In this document: positions 44,201 to 50,008 of the stretch, one piece after another | Layout: each line of letters opens with the position of its first letter | Numbering within the stretch: the first letter of the stretch is position 1 | Source of the DNA: Foliimonas ilicis | Lineage (GTDB): Bacteria > Pseudomonadota > Alphaproteobacteria > Rhizobiales > Rhizobiaceae | DNA length: 64,000 nucleotides | Reading direction: 5' to 3' | NCBI RefSeq assembly: GCF_039939195.1 | Contig: NZ_JBDUUH010000001.1 | Location: 930,001-994,000, forward strand | Notes under the pieces: generated by a model | Told to the model about the DNA's origin: nothing | The model's database searches: none | What the model saw: the letters and a program-made list of their open reading frames with translations, nothing else | Position numbers and translations under genes: made by a program

Positions 44201-45585
44201 CCCGCATAGATCACCGTCTCCAACTGGGCGTCGGACAGAATGCCGTCGGTGACGATGTTGGCAGGAAGGCGCGGCCGGTAGCTGGGCTTGGGCGGTGCGA
44301 CCGAGGACATGGCCGCCGACTGCACCAGCTTGGTGGGGTGAGCCTGAGAGCCGGGAATACGGATCGCCTGTAAACCGTATTCTTCATAAATCGCATCGGT
44401 GATGCGGTCGGCCTCGGCGTGGGTCCAGTCCACGGTCTCATAGGCGAGCTCGACGCCTTTGGGTTCAGCGGCAACGCGTACCGGCGCGGTTGCGGCGGCG
44501 CGCGCGAGATAGCCGCGAACGGTGCGCGGGGCGGCCGGAGCAGCGGCAGGAACTGAGATCGAAGTATCGACCGGCAGGCGCGCCGGGACATGTTCGCCGA
44601 TCCAGCCGATCAGGGTAGCGACATCCGGTGCGATCCCCGGCGAAGCTGGAAACGCGGCCGGATCATCGGCGGGCAGCTTGTCGATGACGGTCAGGCGCGT
44701 GTCGATGGTCGTGCCGTGCTTGGCATAGACAGAGCCGTCGATCGAGGCGGTGAACACCACGCGGCTATGTTCCTGTAGCCGGACGAAGGCGTCCCGCCAG
44801 ACCGGCGTATCGGGTGCGAAGCTCGAACCGGTGATCGTCACCAGCCGCCCGCCATCGGCCAGGCGCGCCAGCGCCGACGCGACATGGCGATAGGCGGCAT
44901 CAGCCATCCGGCTCGACACGTTCGCCATCACCGAGAACGGCGGGTTCATCAACACGACAGTCGGAACGAGCGCCGGATCGAGATGATCGTGAATCTGGGC
45001 TGCGTCGAAGCGGGTAACGGAAATGGCCGGAAAGAGGTGGGACAGCAGATTGGCGCGGGTTTCCGCCAGCTCGTTCAGCACGAGCGAGCCGCCGGCGATC
45101 TCGGCCAGGATAGCGAGGAGACCTGTGCCTGCCGAGGGTTCGAGAACCCGGTCGGCAGGCGTGATGGCGGCGGCCGTCGCTGCGATCAGGCCAAGCGGGA
45201 TCGGCGTCGAGAACTGCTGGAAGGTCTGGCTCTCCTCGGAGCGGCGCGTATGGGTGGGCAGAAGCCCGGCGATCCTGGTCAGCAGCGGCAGGCTGGCGGC
45301 CTGAGACCCGGCTTTGCGGAGAAGCGCCTTTCCGTATTTGCGTAAGAAGAGGACGGTCGCCGCCTCGCAGGCTTCATAGGCGGTTTTCCAGTCCCAGGCG
45401 CCGCTGGCGTCGGACGCGCCGAAGGCGGTTTCCATCGCGCCGCGTAGGGCGACAGCGTCAACGCGATTGCCGCGTTCGAGATGAGGGAGAAGGAGAAGCG
45501 CTGCCTGATGGATGGCGAGGGTCGTGTCGACGGCAGGGACAAAAGGGGCAGCCGGAACGGTTGCGGCGGCGGAAGCATATGACAT
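41236..45585 (-). CDS. Giant methyltransferase plus strawberry-notch (Sno) helicase
   Basis: 1449-residue protein. Residues about 100-330 form a DNA methyltransferase-like domain (LEPSAGTGLLAIL, catalytic NPPF at 214-217). From about 430 comes a strawberry-notch type SF2 helicase: Walker A-like GDGTGAGKGRQS (about 502-513), DEAD-box variant DESH (611-614), and a C-terminal helicase C half (FSDAGGTGRSYHADLN, GLGRTNRTNQAQ). Start ATG 45585 follows GGATCCTCCC. It is the largest gene of the ICE backbone and may protect or remodel incoming DNA. Its exact role is unknown. Confidence 0.9.
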   Translation of the reverse strand: MSYASAAATVPAAPFVPAVDTTLAIHQAALLLLPHLERGNRVDAVALRGAMETAFGASDASGAWDWKTAYEACEAATVLFLRKYGKALLRKAGSQAASLPLLTRIAGLLPTHTRRSEESQTFQQFSTPIPLGLIAATAAAITPADRVLEPSAGTGLLAILAEIAGGSLVLNELAETRANLLSHLFPAISVTRFDAAQIHDHLDPALVPTVVLMNPPFSVMANVSSRMADAAYRHVASALARLADGGRLVTITGSSFAPDTPVWRDAFVRLQEHSRVVFTASIDGSVYAKHGTTIDTRLTVIDKLPADDPAAFPASPGIAPDVATLIGWIGEHVPARLPVDTSISVPAAAPAAPRTVRGYLARAAATAPVRVAAEPKGVELAYETVDWTHAEADRITDAIYEEYGLQAIRIPGSQAHPTKLVQSAAMSSVAPPKPSYRPRLPANIVTDGILSDAQLETVIYAGEAHADFLAGSWTVDETFDVVSAAPDDAPNAVRFRRGFMLGDGTGAGKGRQSAGIILDNWMQGRRKAVWISKSDKLLEDAQRDWSSLGMERLLVTPLSRFPQGKDIRLPEGILFTTYATLRSDERGEKVSRVRQIVEWLGSDFDGVIIFDESHAMQNAGGGKGERGDVAASQQGRAGLRLQHALPNARIVYVSATGATTVHNLAYAQRLGLWGGEDFPFSTRAEFVEAIEAGGVAAMEVLARDLRALGLYAARSLSYDGVEYELVEHQLTPEQTRIYDAYAGAFAVIHNNLDAAMQAANITGGDSGSGTLNRQAKSAARSAFESAKQRFFGHLLTSMKTPTLIRSIERDLEDGHAAVIQIVSTGEALMERRLAELPAEEWNDVRVDNTPREYVLDYLAHSFPVQLYEPFTDSEGNLSSRPVYRDGQPVESREAVARRDRLIEKLASLPPVPGALDQIVHRFGTDVVAEVTGRSRRIVRKTSPGGVDRLAVENRAGSANLAETAAFMDDQKRILIFSDAGGTGRSYHADLNAKNQRLRIHYLLEPGWKADAAIQGLGRTNRTNQAQPPLFRPISTDVKAEKRFLSTIARRLDTLGAITRGQRQTGGQGLFRPEDNLESHYARDALRQLYLLMVRGKVEGCSLQTFEDATGLKLMDDTGIKDELPPITTFLNRLLALTIDLQGVLFTAFEQLLNARIEGAIASGSYDVGLETLRAESFVVTDRQTIHVHPGTGAEARLLTITQRERNHPVTLAEALDQLADPRAKLLINERSGRTAVQIPTTSVMLDDGEIERRIRLIRPMEAHNIPVKMMGETHWVEADETAFTSAWNAEVAEVPEFADSTIRVVSGLLLPIWKRLPNESTRVYRLQTDDGERIVGRRVSPAWVASAMTTGTSTLTSDDAFTALMDGKTILDLTEGLQLRRSRVMGANRIELSGFTDTMRDRLSAYGLFHEIISWKLRMFVPTDASGPAILAKVLERYPVQRIGEREAV

Positions 45586-45682
45586 GGGAGGATCCTTGGA
45601 GAGCGGGAACGGGATGAGCCTGGGCTGCGCTCTCTCTGGACCGCACAGGCTCAAACCCGTCCCGGCCTTCCTCTTCCTCTCA
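45586..45682 (-). promoter_or_regulatory. Structured leader, copy C (Sno gene)
   Basis: Minus-strand leader starting TGAGAGGAAGAG and folding into a long hairpin: arms 45646-45663 and 45605-45622 pair over CAGGCTCA and CCCGT blocks, with an inner TGCG/CGCA stem and loop containing GAGAGAG. Shares its opening, the GACGGGTTTGA stem strand and the GAGAG loop with the leaders of parB, ArdC, klcA and the 46899 gene. Confidence 0.6.
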
Positions 45683-45704
45683 GGTGATCAGCGATGGTGG
45701 ACGT

Positions 45705-45736
45705 GAAAAAGCGCCCCAACCGACGGGTGGGGCGCT
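45705..45736 (-). terminator. Rho-independent terminator after gene 45745-46389
   Basis: On the minus strand AGCGCCCCA-(9)-TGGGGCGCT, a perfect 9-bp GC stem, is followed by TTTTTCAC. It lies 9 bases past the stop of the upstream gene and insulates it from the Sno leader. Confidence 0.85.
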
Positions 45737-45744
45737 GATGGTTC

Positions 45745-46389
45745 TCATCCGAAACGGCGACCTGCTGCTGTGAACGTATAATCGTTTGCCACGATGGTCT
45801 CGTCGACGGCGGAGTCCGAATTGAGATGTTCGTATTCGCATTCGAGCTGTCGATAGAGCCAACGGGCGAGATCGCGCATCGCCTCGGTCACCACTTCCTC
45901 GGCATCGGCTGTCATGTCCTGACAGGTCGGGCTATCGCGTTCGACCGAGATCGATATGCAATATTCGTGGTAATAGTGACCGCGATGCGTGGCCTCGGCG
46001 CGAAGCTGGTAGAAGTTGCGGCGCTGGACGGCTTGCAGGGCGTCGGCGATGCAGTGAAGCGCGCTGTCCTGAGGAGCATAGGACCGGATCTCGGCCGAAG
46101 CGTTCTTCCGGTAAGAATAATGCGCCTCGTAGCAGGCGCCATCGCCTTGTGACCAGAAGCCCCGGAACCAGATACGCGGCTCGTACCGCACGCCGCCGCC
46201 TATCAGGAGGACAGTGCGGGTCTTGAAGGTAATGCCGATGATTTCCGCGATGCGCTGGAAATCTTCGTAGACGGCATCATGCCAGTGGTCGTCGAAGTCG
46301 CCCTCGCGATACCAGGCACGCGCCTTGTCCTTCGCCGTATCGGAGAGCTCTTCGAGCCGATAGACGGTGGTTTCGATGATTTCAGGCAT
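45745..46389 (-). CDS. Conserved ICE protein, antitoxin-like annotation in relatives
   Basis: 214-residue soluble protein (ETTVYRLEELSDTAKDKARAWYRE, DDHWHDAVYEDFQRIAEIIG, Cys- and Tyr-rich middle). Relatives in ICEs are sometimes labelled antitoxin of a toxin-antitoxin system, but I see no DNA-binding motif and no toxin beside it, so I would not rely on that. Start ATG 46389 overlaps the previous gene by 8 bases. Confidence 0.7.
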   Translation of the reverse strand: MPEIIETTVYRLEELSDTAKDKARAWYREGDFDDHWHDAVYEDFQRIAEIIGITFKTRTVLLIGGGVRYEPRIWFRGFWSQGDGACYEAHYSYRKNASAEIRSYAPQDSALHCIADALQAVQRRNFYQLRAEATHRGHYYHEYCISISVERDSPTCQDMTADAEEVVTEAMRDLARWLYRQLECEYEHLNSDSAVDETIVANDYTFTAAGRRFG

Positions 46390-46798
46390 CGGAATCAGCT
46401 CCATCCAGCACGGTGGCAAGCCAGCCATCGGTATAGATCCAATCCACCGTCTCACCGGTGGCGAGGTTGAGCACATGCGCCCCACCTCCGAAGCCGTCGA
46501 TCCGCGGCTTCGAGCAGGTGTTGGCGTATTGGATGCCCCATCGCCCGGTCAGGCCGAACTCGGCGGCGCAGCGCATGACGAACCGGATTACATGCTCGGG
46601 ATCGCCGGTCCCGTCATCGCGCATCCAGAGATGCGTGCCTCCGTGCTCGGGCTGGATAGACAGCAGGAAGCCTTCCGACGGGGGATCTTCGGCGGCGTTC
46701 TCGTCGCAGAGGGCATTGTAGAGTTCGAGTGCGCGCGCGGCGTTCTCGGCGGTGCCGACGTCGAGCAGGCAGGAGAAGCGGGTGAAATAGTCGGCCAT
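46382..46798 (-). CDS. Hypothetical ICE protein (DUF5983-like)
   Basis: 138-residue soluble protein (DYFTRFSCLLDVGTAENAARALELYN ... WMRDDGTGDPEHVIRFVMRCAAEFGLTGRWG ... FGGGAHVLNLATGETVDWI). It resembles small proteins found with KlcA/ArdB genes on mobile elements; family assignment is tentative. AGGAG lies 6 bases before ATG 46798. Forms a two-gene unit with 45745-46389. Confidence 0.7.
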   Translation of the reverse strand: MADYFTRFSCLLDVGTAENAARALELYNALCDENAAEDPPSEGFLLSIQPEHGGTHLWMRDDGTGDPEHVIRFVMRCAAEFGLTGRWGIQYANTCSKPRIDGFGGGAHVLNLATGETVDWIYTDGWLATVLDGADSDA

Positions 46799-46814
46799 GA
46801 CAGGCTCCTGAAAC

Positions 46815-46839
46815 AAGAAAACCCGGCGCGAAGGCCGGG
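46815..46839 (-). terminator. Rho-independent terminator after gene 46899-47429
   Basis: Minus strand: CCCGGC-CTTCGC-GCCGGG followed by TTTTCTT, a perfect 6-bp stem with U-rich tail. It separates the 46899 gene from the 46382-46798 gene. Confidence 0.75.
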
Positions 46840-46898
46840 CGTGGATTGGGAAATGGAAAGGGAATTCAGGCAGCCTGGCGAAGCGCAGCGCGGGCGCG

Positions 46899-47429
46899 CT
46901 AACGCCAGAAGCTGTCGACCAGCCGCCCTTCGAGCACGCTGGCGCCGAACCGCAGGCGTCTGGCGTCGTCGTGATTGTGAGAGCCGGCCTCGACCATGGC
47001 CTGGCCGCGTAACCGACTGGCTTCTGTGACCACTTTGCGGGCTTCGCCGTCGCATCGCACGGGCTCGCACCAGCCAATCGCGCCTGAGCGAACCTCGCCG
47101 GCGGCGACAAGGCATCCGTCGCGGTCCACGATGGTGATGACGCGTGGCGCGTAGCGAATGACGGCGCGGCTCCCGAACGAGATATCATCCAGGGCGATGC
47201 GCGTTTCAGCTTCGCTGATCGCTTCGGAAAGAGAACTGCATTCGGCAAGATGGATGGTGCGATCGAACGAGATCGGGTCGGCCGTGATGTCATCGTCGAC
47301 GAATGTGGCCGTGCCTATGCAGGCGACGCGAAGGGGGTATCGCGCCGCGCTGCGCAGGCGCGCGATCAACTGATCGAACGCGAGTTTTCCTGCAGGAACG
47401 GCGTGGGCAGCGTATGAGGTGCTGAGCAT
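46899..47429 (-). CDS. Hypothetical protein of the accessory block
   Basis: 176-residue protein without a recognised family. It contains mixed alpha/beta segments (AFDQLIARLRSAARYPLRVACIGTATFVDDDI, RAVIRYAPRVITIVDRDGCLVAAGEV). ATG 47429 has GGAG 8 bases upstream; the GTG at 47438 is less likely. Monocistronic: own structured leader upstream and own terminator downstream. Confidence 0.65.
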   Translation of the reverse strand: MLSTSYAAHAVPAGKLAFDQLIARLRSAARYPLRVACIGTATFVDDDITADPISFDRTIHLAECSSLSEAISEAETRIALDDISFGSRAVIRYAPRVITIVDRDGCLVAAGEVRSGAIGWCEPVRCDGEARKVVTEASRLRGQAMVEAGSHNHDDARRLRFGASVLEGRLVDSFWR

Positions 47430-47512
47430 CGGGATCACTCCATGACAGGCAGCGGAAGCCTCTCTCCCGCTTTCAATCCGTCACGGCCAAACCGGCCGAT
47501 CTCTTCCTCTCA
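47430..47512 (-). promoter_or_regulatory. Structured leader, copy E (46899 gene)
   Basis: Starts TGAGAGGAAGAG on the minus strand (ending 47512) and continues CGTGACGGATTGAAAGCGG. Outer arms 47478-47482 / 47444-47449 (GACGG / CCTGTC with a wobble) and inner AGCGG/CCGCT (47467-47471 / 47451-47455) enclose a GAGAGAGG loop. Same plan as the other leaders with changed stem bases. Confidence 0.55.
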
Positions 47513-47542
47513 TCGCTAGCGAATGGCGGCCGTGGCCGGCAT

Positions 47543-47573
47543 GAAAAAAGCACCCCGCCGGGGACGGGACGCT
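47543..47573 (-). terminator. Probable Rho-independent terminator after klcA
   Basis: Minus strand: AGCGTCCCG-(7)-CGGGGTGCT followed by TTTTTT. The stem has two internal mismatches but the U tract is strong. It lies 10 bases past the klcA stop. Confidence 0.65.
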
Positions 47574-47582
47574 TTATGGCGA

Positions 47583-48005
47583 TCAGTCGATGGCCTGGAA
47601 AATCTCCGAGGCCTCGGGGTGGCGGGCCGAATAGCTGTGAAGCCGTTGGTAGCCTTCTGCGAGGCGGTCGGATTCGTAGCGGAAGGAGAGATGCGAGAAG
47701 GCAAAGAGCGTGGCAATGATGCCGGCGGCTTCCGCCGAAACATCGCCGCGATACTCCGTGATCCCGCTTTCGATCCTGAAACGCGGGTGGGAGGTCGGCG
47801 CGAGGAACAAGGGGCCGTCCTTGTCTTCGTAGAAATTCCAGAAGCCGCCGCCATAGTCACGGGGACTGAGCCGTTCCATGATGGAATAGACCGCATTTTC
47901 GGCCACGGTCAGGAGTGGCAGGCCAAAGAGGGTTGGCAGGAATTTCGCGCGGCGATCTTCCGGCACGAGGATCGCGAGGCATGGCGTGGCGGTTTCGGTG
48001 GACAT
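47583..48005 (-). CDS. klcA: KlcA/ArdB-type antirestriction protein
   Basis: 140-residue antirestriction protein of the KlcA/ArdB family: FLPTLFGLPLLTVAENAVYSIMERL, SPRDYGGGFWNFYE and SHPRFRIE are typical. Family members block type I restriction in vivo without mimicking DNA charge, helping the element enter a new host. Start ATG 48005 (MSTETATP) follows AGGAG. Own leader and terminator. Confidence 0.92.
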   Translation of the reverse strand: MSTETATPCLAILVPEDRRAKFLPTLFGLPLLTVAENAVYSIMERLSPRDYGGGFWNFYEDKDGPLFLAPTSHPRFRIESGITEYRGDVSAEAAGIIATLFAFSHLSFRYESDRLAEGYQRLHSYSARHPEASEIFQAID

Positions 48006-48101
48006 GGGCTGTTTCTCCTGAGAGCGGAAGGAAAGACGTTCGGACAGCGCTCTCCTGGCCAATCCGAACTCCCCCGGCCCAAGCCGTCCTTTCACTCTTC
48101 T
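48006..48101 (-). promoter_or_regulatory. Structured leader, copy D (klcA)
   Basis: Leader with a perfect 7-bp stem GTTCGGA/TCCGAAC (48063-48069 / 48038-48044) closing a loop with CCAGGAGAGCGC. The GAGAGCGC loop matches that of the Sno leader; the TGAGAG opening is degenerate here (AGAAGAGTGAAAGGACGG). The most divergent of the five. Confidence 0.5.
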
Positions 48102-48203
48102 GACGGATGACCGGTCGAAGCCATGCTTCGGCGCCGCTGCCTGTGCGTGGCCTCGGCCAACCGCACGGCAAAGCCCGGGCGCGATGCGCTTCGGGCTGAT
48201 GGA

Positions 48204-48225
48204 AGTGAGGCGCTAGCGCCTCACT
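48204..48225. terminator. 22-bp perfect palindrome at a stop codon
   Basis: AGTGAGGCGCT/AGCGCCTCACT, a perfect 22-bp palindrome overlapping the stop codon (48223-48221) of the small membrane protein gene. No U tract. It may be a 3' end stabiliser, a terminator or a protein-binding site. Confidence 0.5.
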
Positions 48226-48385
48226 GGAAGGGATCGATTTCGAATTCGACCATGGCCTCGTCGCCGTCGAATTCGCCGGCGGGCATGGCGCCGTGGGTGC
48301 CGTCACCGGCCTGGAACACGACGATCGAGACCATCAGGGTAGCGGCGAGGCTGGCGGCGAAAGCGGTGGCATCTGCATAGGACAT
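48221..48385 (-). CDS. 54-residue single-helix protein
   Basis: Small protein with one hydrophobic segment (AFAASLAATLMVSIVVFQAG) and an acidic tail ending FEIDPFQ. ATG 48385 is preceded by AGGAGCTGGAAC. Upstream is a leader with nested stems (CCTGTC/GACAGG, 48431-48436 / 48396-48401, and GCGGG/CCCGC inside), loosely like the neighbouring leaders. Function unknown. Confidence 0.6.
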   Translation of the reverse strand: MSYADATAFAASLAATLMVSIVVFQAGDGTHGAMPAGEFDGDEAMVEFEIDPFQ

Positions 48386-48810
48386 GGTTCCAGCTCCTGT
48401 CTTTTGGAGGCGGGAGACCATCCCCCGCGCGACAGGCGCCCGAAGTGTCTGACCGGATCTGCAATCACCCTCGTGCGTTCGGCTCGTCCGAATCCGCGAG
48501 GGCGGCACGCTCGCGTAAGCCGACCCTTCACGGGTTGATTGACGAAGAGACGGATCAGACCAAGGTCAGCGAATGGAAGCGGGGGATGGTGTTTCGCATC
48601 TGACAGGAGCCGGAAACCCTTATGCAGATGTCTTGCTGTGCCGGCCTCGCCACGATCCGGACCTGATGACTGGCGTGTTTCCCGGCCTCACAGGTCTCAC
48701 ATCGCTATGGAAGTGGGAATGGGCCGCAGGTCGAACTCGAAATCGATCCCTTCCTTTGGCAAACGGCTTCCGGCATGACGCACGTCCCGTGCGCCGCATC
48801 CAGAGTGCGG
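48386..48810. other. Gap with an inverted copy of a neighbouring gene end
   Basis: No supported gene in 425 bases. At 48729-48754 is an inverted copy (25 of 26 bases) of the 3' end of the 54-residue gene (48226-48251). On the plus strand it reads VELEIDPF in one frame, so this is probably a relic of an inverted paralogue. Confidence 0.55.
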
Positions 48811-49107
48811 TCAGCGCCAAAGACCCTCCGCGATCTCGCGGGCGATCATGGCTCTCGCCTTCAGCATGACGTCATCGCCACTCGTGTCGATATGTTGATA
48901 GAAGCGGGTGGACGATCCTGCCGCCAGCCAGTCCCGATAGGCGCAATACTCACGGGTGTTGAGCTTGAAGGCCCGCATGTCGCTGGCCCAATGCGGTTTT
49001 GGCTCGACGACGACGGTGACGCCGTCACGACATTCCTCCCACGGAAGCGACCGCTCCGAGGGGAGATTGCGAAGGTCGTCCGCGAAGATTTCGTCAACGG
49101 ATATCAT
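48811..49107 (-). CDS. Hypothetical ICE protein
   Basis: 98-residue soluble protein (ISVDEIFADDLRNLPSERSLPWEECRDGVTVVVEPKPHW ... LKARAMIAREIAEGLW). No family recognised. Its ATG overlaps the stop of the DUF6117 gene, so the two are co-translated. Confidence 0.7.
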   Translation of the reverse strand: MISVDEIFADDLRNLPSERSLPWEECRDGVTVVVEPKPHWASDMRAFKLNTREYCAYRDWLAAGSSTRFYQHIDTSGDDVMLKARAMIAREIAEGLWR

Positions 49108-49364
49108 GCCGCGTCCGCCTTCGGTTGGAATCCGTCCGGATCGCCTGGGTCCGGCGGCAGGTAGGCGTCATAGGGATTGCAATCGGCCAGGTGGCCGAAG
49201 GGTGTCATGACGATCTCGCCGTCACCGGAGCGGCTTACGGCGCACAGGACGTAGCGAGGTTCGCGCGTCGCGGCGTCGCGGCACTCCATCAGGGCGAGAT
49301 TGCCGTCGCCAGCGGCGCGCAGCAGGGTGTTGAAATTGGTGCGGGCATAATCGGGAATGGCCAT
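49104..49364 (-). CDS. DUF6117 family protein
   Basis: 86-residue protein (AIPDYARTNFNTLLRAAGDGNLALMECRDA, PFGHLADCNPYDAYLPPDP) matching the small DUF6117 proteins of alphaproteobacterial ICEs. AGGAG lies 7 bases before ATG 49364. Function unknown. Confidence 0.8.
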   Translation of the reverse strand: MAIPDYARTNFNTLLRAAGDGNLALMECRDAATREPRYVLCAVSRSGDGEIVMTPFGHLADCNPYDAYLPPDPGDPDGFQPKADAA

Positions 49365-49381
49365 GGATTTTCTCCTGAAAC

Positions 49382-49410
49382 GAAAAGCCCGCCGTCATGC
49401 GACAGCGGGC
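49382..49410 (-). terminator. Rho-independent terminator after gene 49434-49910
   Basis: Minus strand: GCCCGC-(12)-GCGGGC with an inner GTC/GAC extension, followed by TTTTCGTTT. Separates the 49434 gene from the DUF6117 pair. Confidence 0.75.
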
Positions 49411-49433
49411 CAGGGGAAGGGAAAGGCACAAGG

Positions 49434-49910
49434 TCAGGCGGCGGCCCGGCCTTCGATGACATCGGCGCCGACCTCATCGGCGGTGATGGTTTCGAGACGC
49501 GCACGGCTGTAGCCTGCTTTCGCCAGCCAGAGTTCGGCAGCTTCCTGGGTCTCGACGAGATGCAGCAGCTCGACGTTGTCGCCGATGTCCTGCACGACGC
49601 GCACCTGGCCGACGCGCGGGCGCTCGACCACGCGGAAGGTGAGATCGCTGTCGATGCCGTAGGTGCGCATGACGGTGACGAGGATGATGCCGCCCTGGCC
49701 GAAGTTTCCTTCATGCAAAGTGAAGCACGGTGGGCTCGAATAGGTCGGGCGTTCGCGGGCAGGTTCCTTGCGAACGAGACGGCCAACGCCGTTGCGCCGT
49801 TCCCAGGCCGCCAGCTTCCTGGTGAAGCGGGAGGGCGGTTTGGGCTGGCCGTCAGTATAGGCGATGAGGGCCCCCAAGGGGGCGATATCGAACACGAGTG
49901 ACGCGGACAT
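49434..49910 (-). CDS. Hypothetical ICE protein
   Basis: 158-residue soluble protein (SASLVFDIAPLGALIAYTDGQPKPPSRFTRKLAAWERRNGVG ... YGIDSDLTFRVVERPRVGQV ... VETQEAAELWLAKAGYSRA). No family recognised, though similar proteins accompany ParB and DUF6117 in ICEs. ATG 49910 preferred; the frame stays open upstream through the parB terminator. Confidence 0.7.
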   Translation of the reverse strand: MSASLVFDIAPLGALIAYTDGQPKPPSRFTRKLAAWERRNGVGRLVRKEPARERPTYSSPPCFTLHEGNFGQGGIILVTVMRTYGIDSDLTFRVVERPRVGQVRVVQDIGDNVELLHLVETQEAAELWLAKAGYSRARLETITADEVGADVIEGRAAA

Positions 49911-49927
49911 TCTTGGTCTCCAGACAT

Positions 49928-49954
49928 AAAAATGGCCCGGCGGGTTACCGGGCC
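49928..49954 (-). terminator. Rho-independent terminator after parB
   Basis: Minus strand: GGCCCGG-(7)-CCGGGCC, perfect 7-bp stem, followed by ATTTTTATG. Lies about 55 bases past the parB stop. Confidence 0.85.
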
Positions 49955-50008
49955 TGATGGAAGGAGGGAGAAGAAACGGGGCGACCGGAGCCGCCCCGCC
50001 GGTAAGGA

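Noticed and set aside
45745..46389. Antitoxin of a toxin-antitoxin system
   Set aside because: No toxin gene is adjacent and no DNA-binding or toxin-binding motif is visible; kept as a conserved ICE protein of unknown role.
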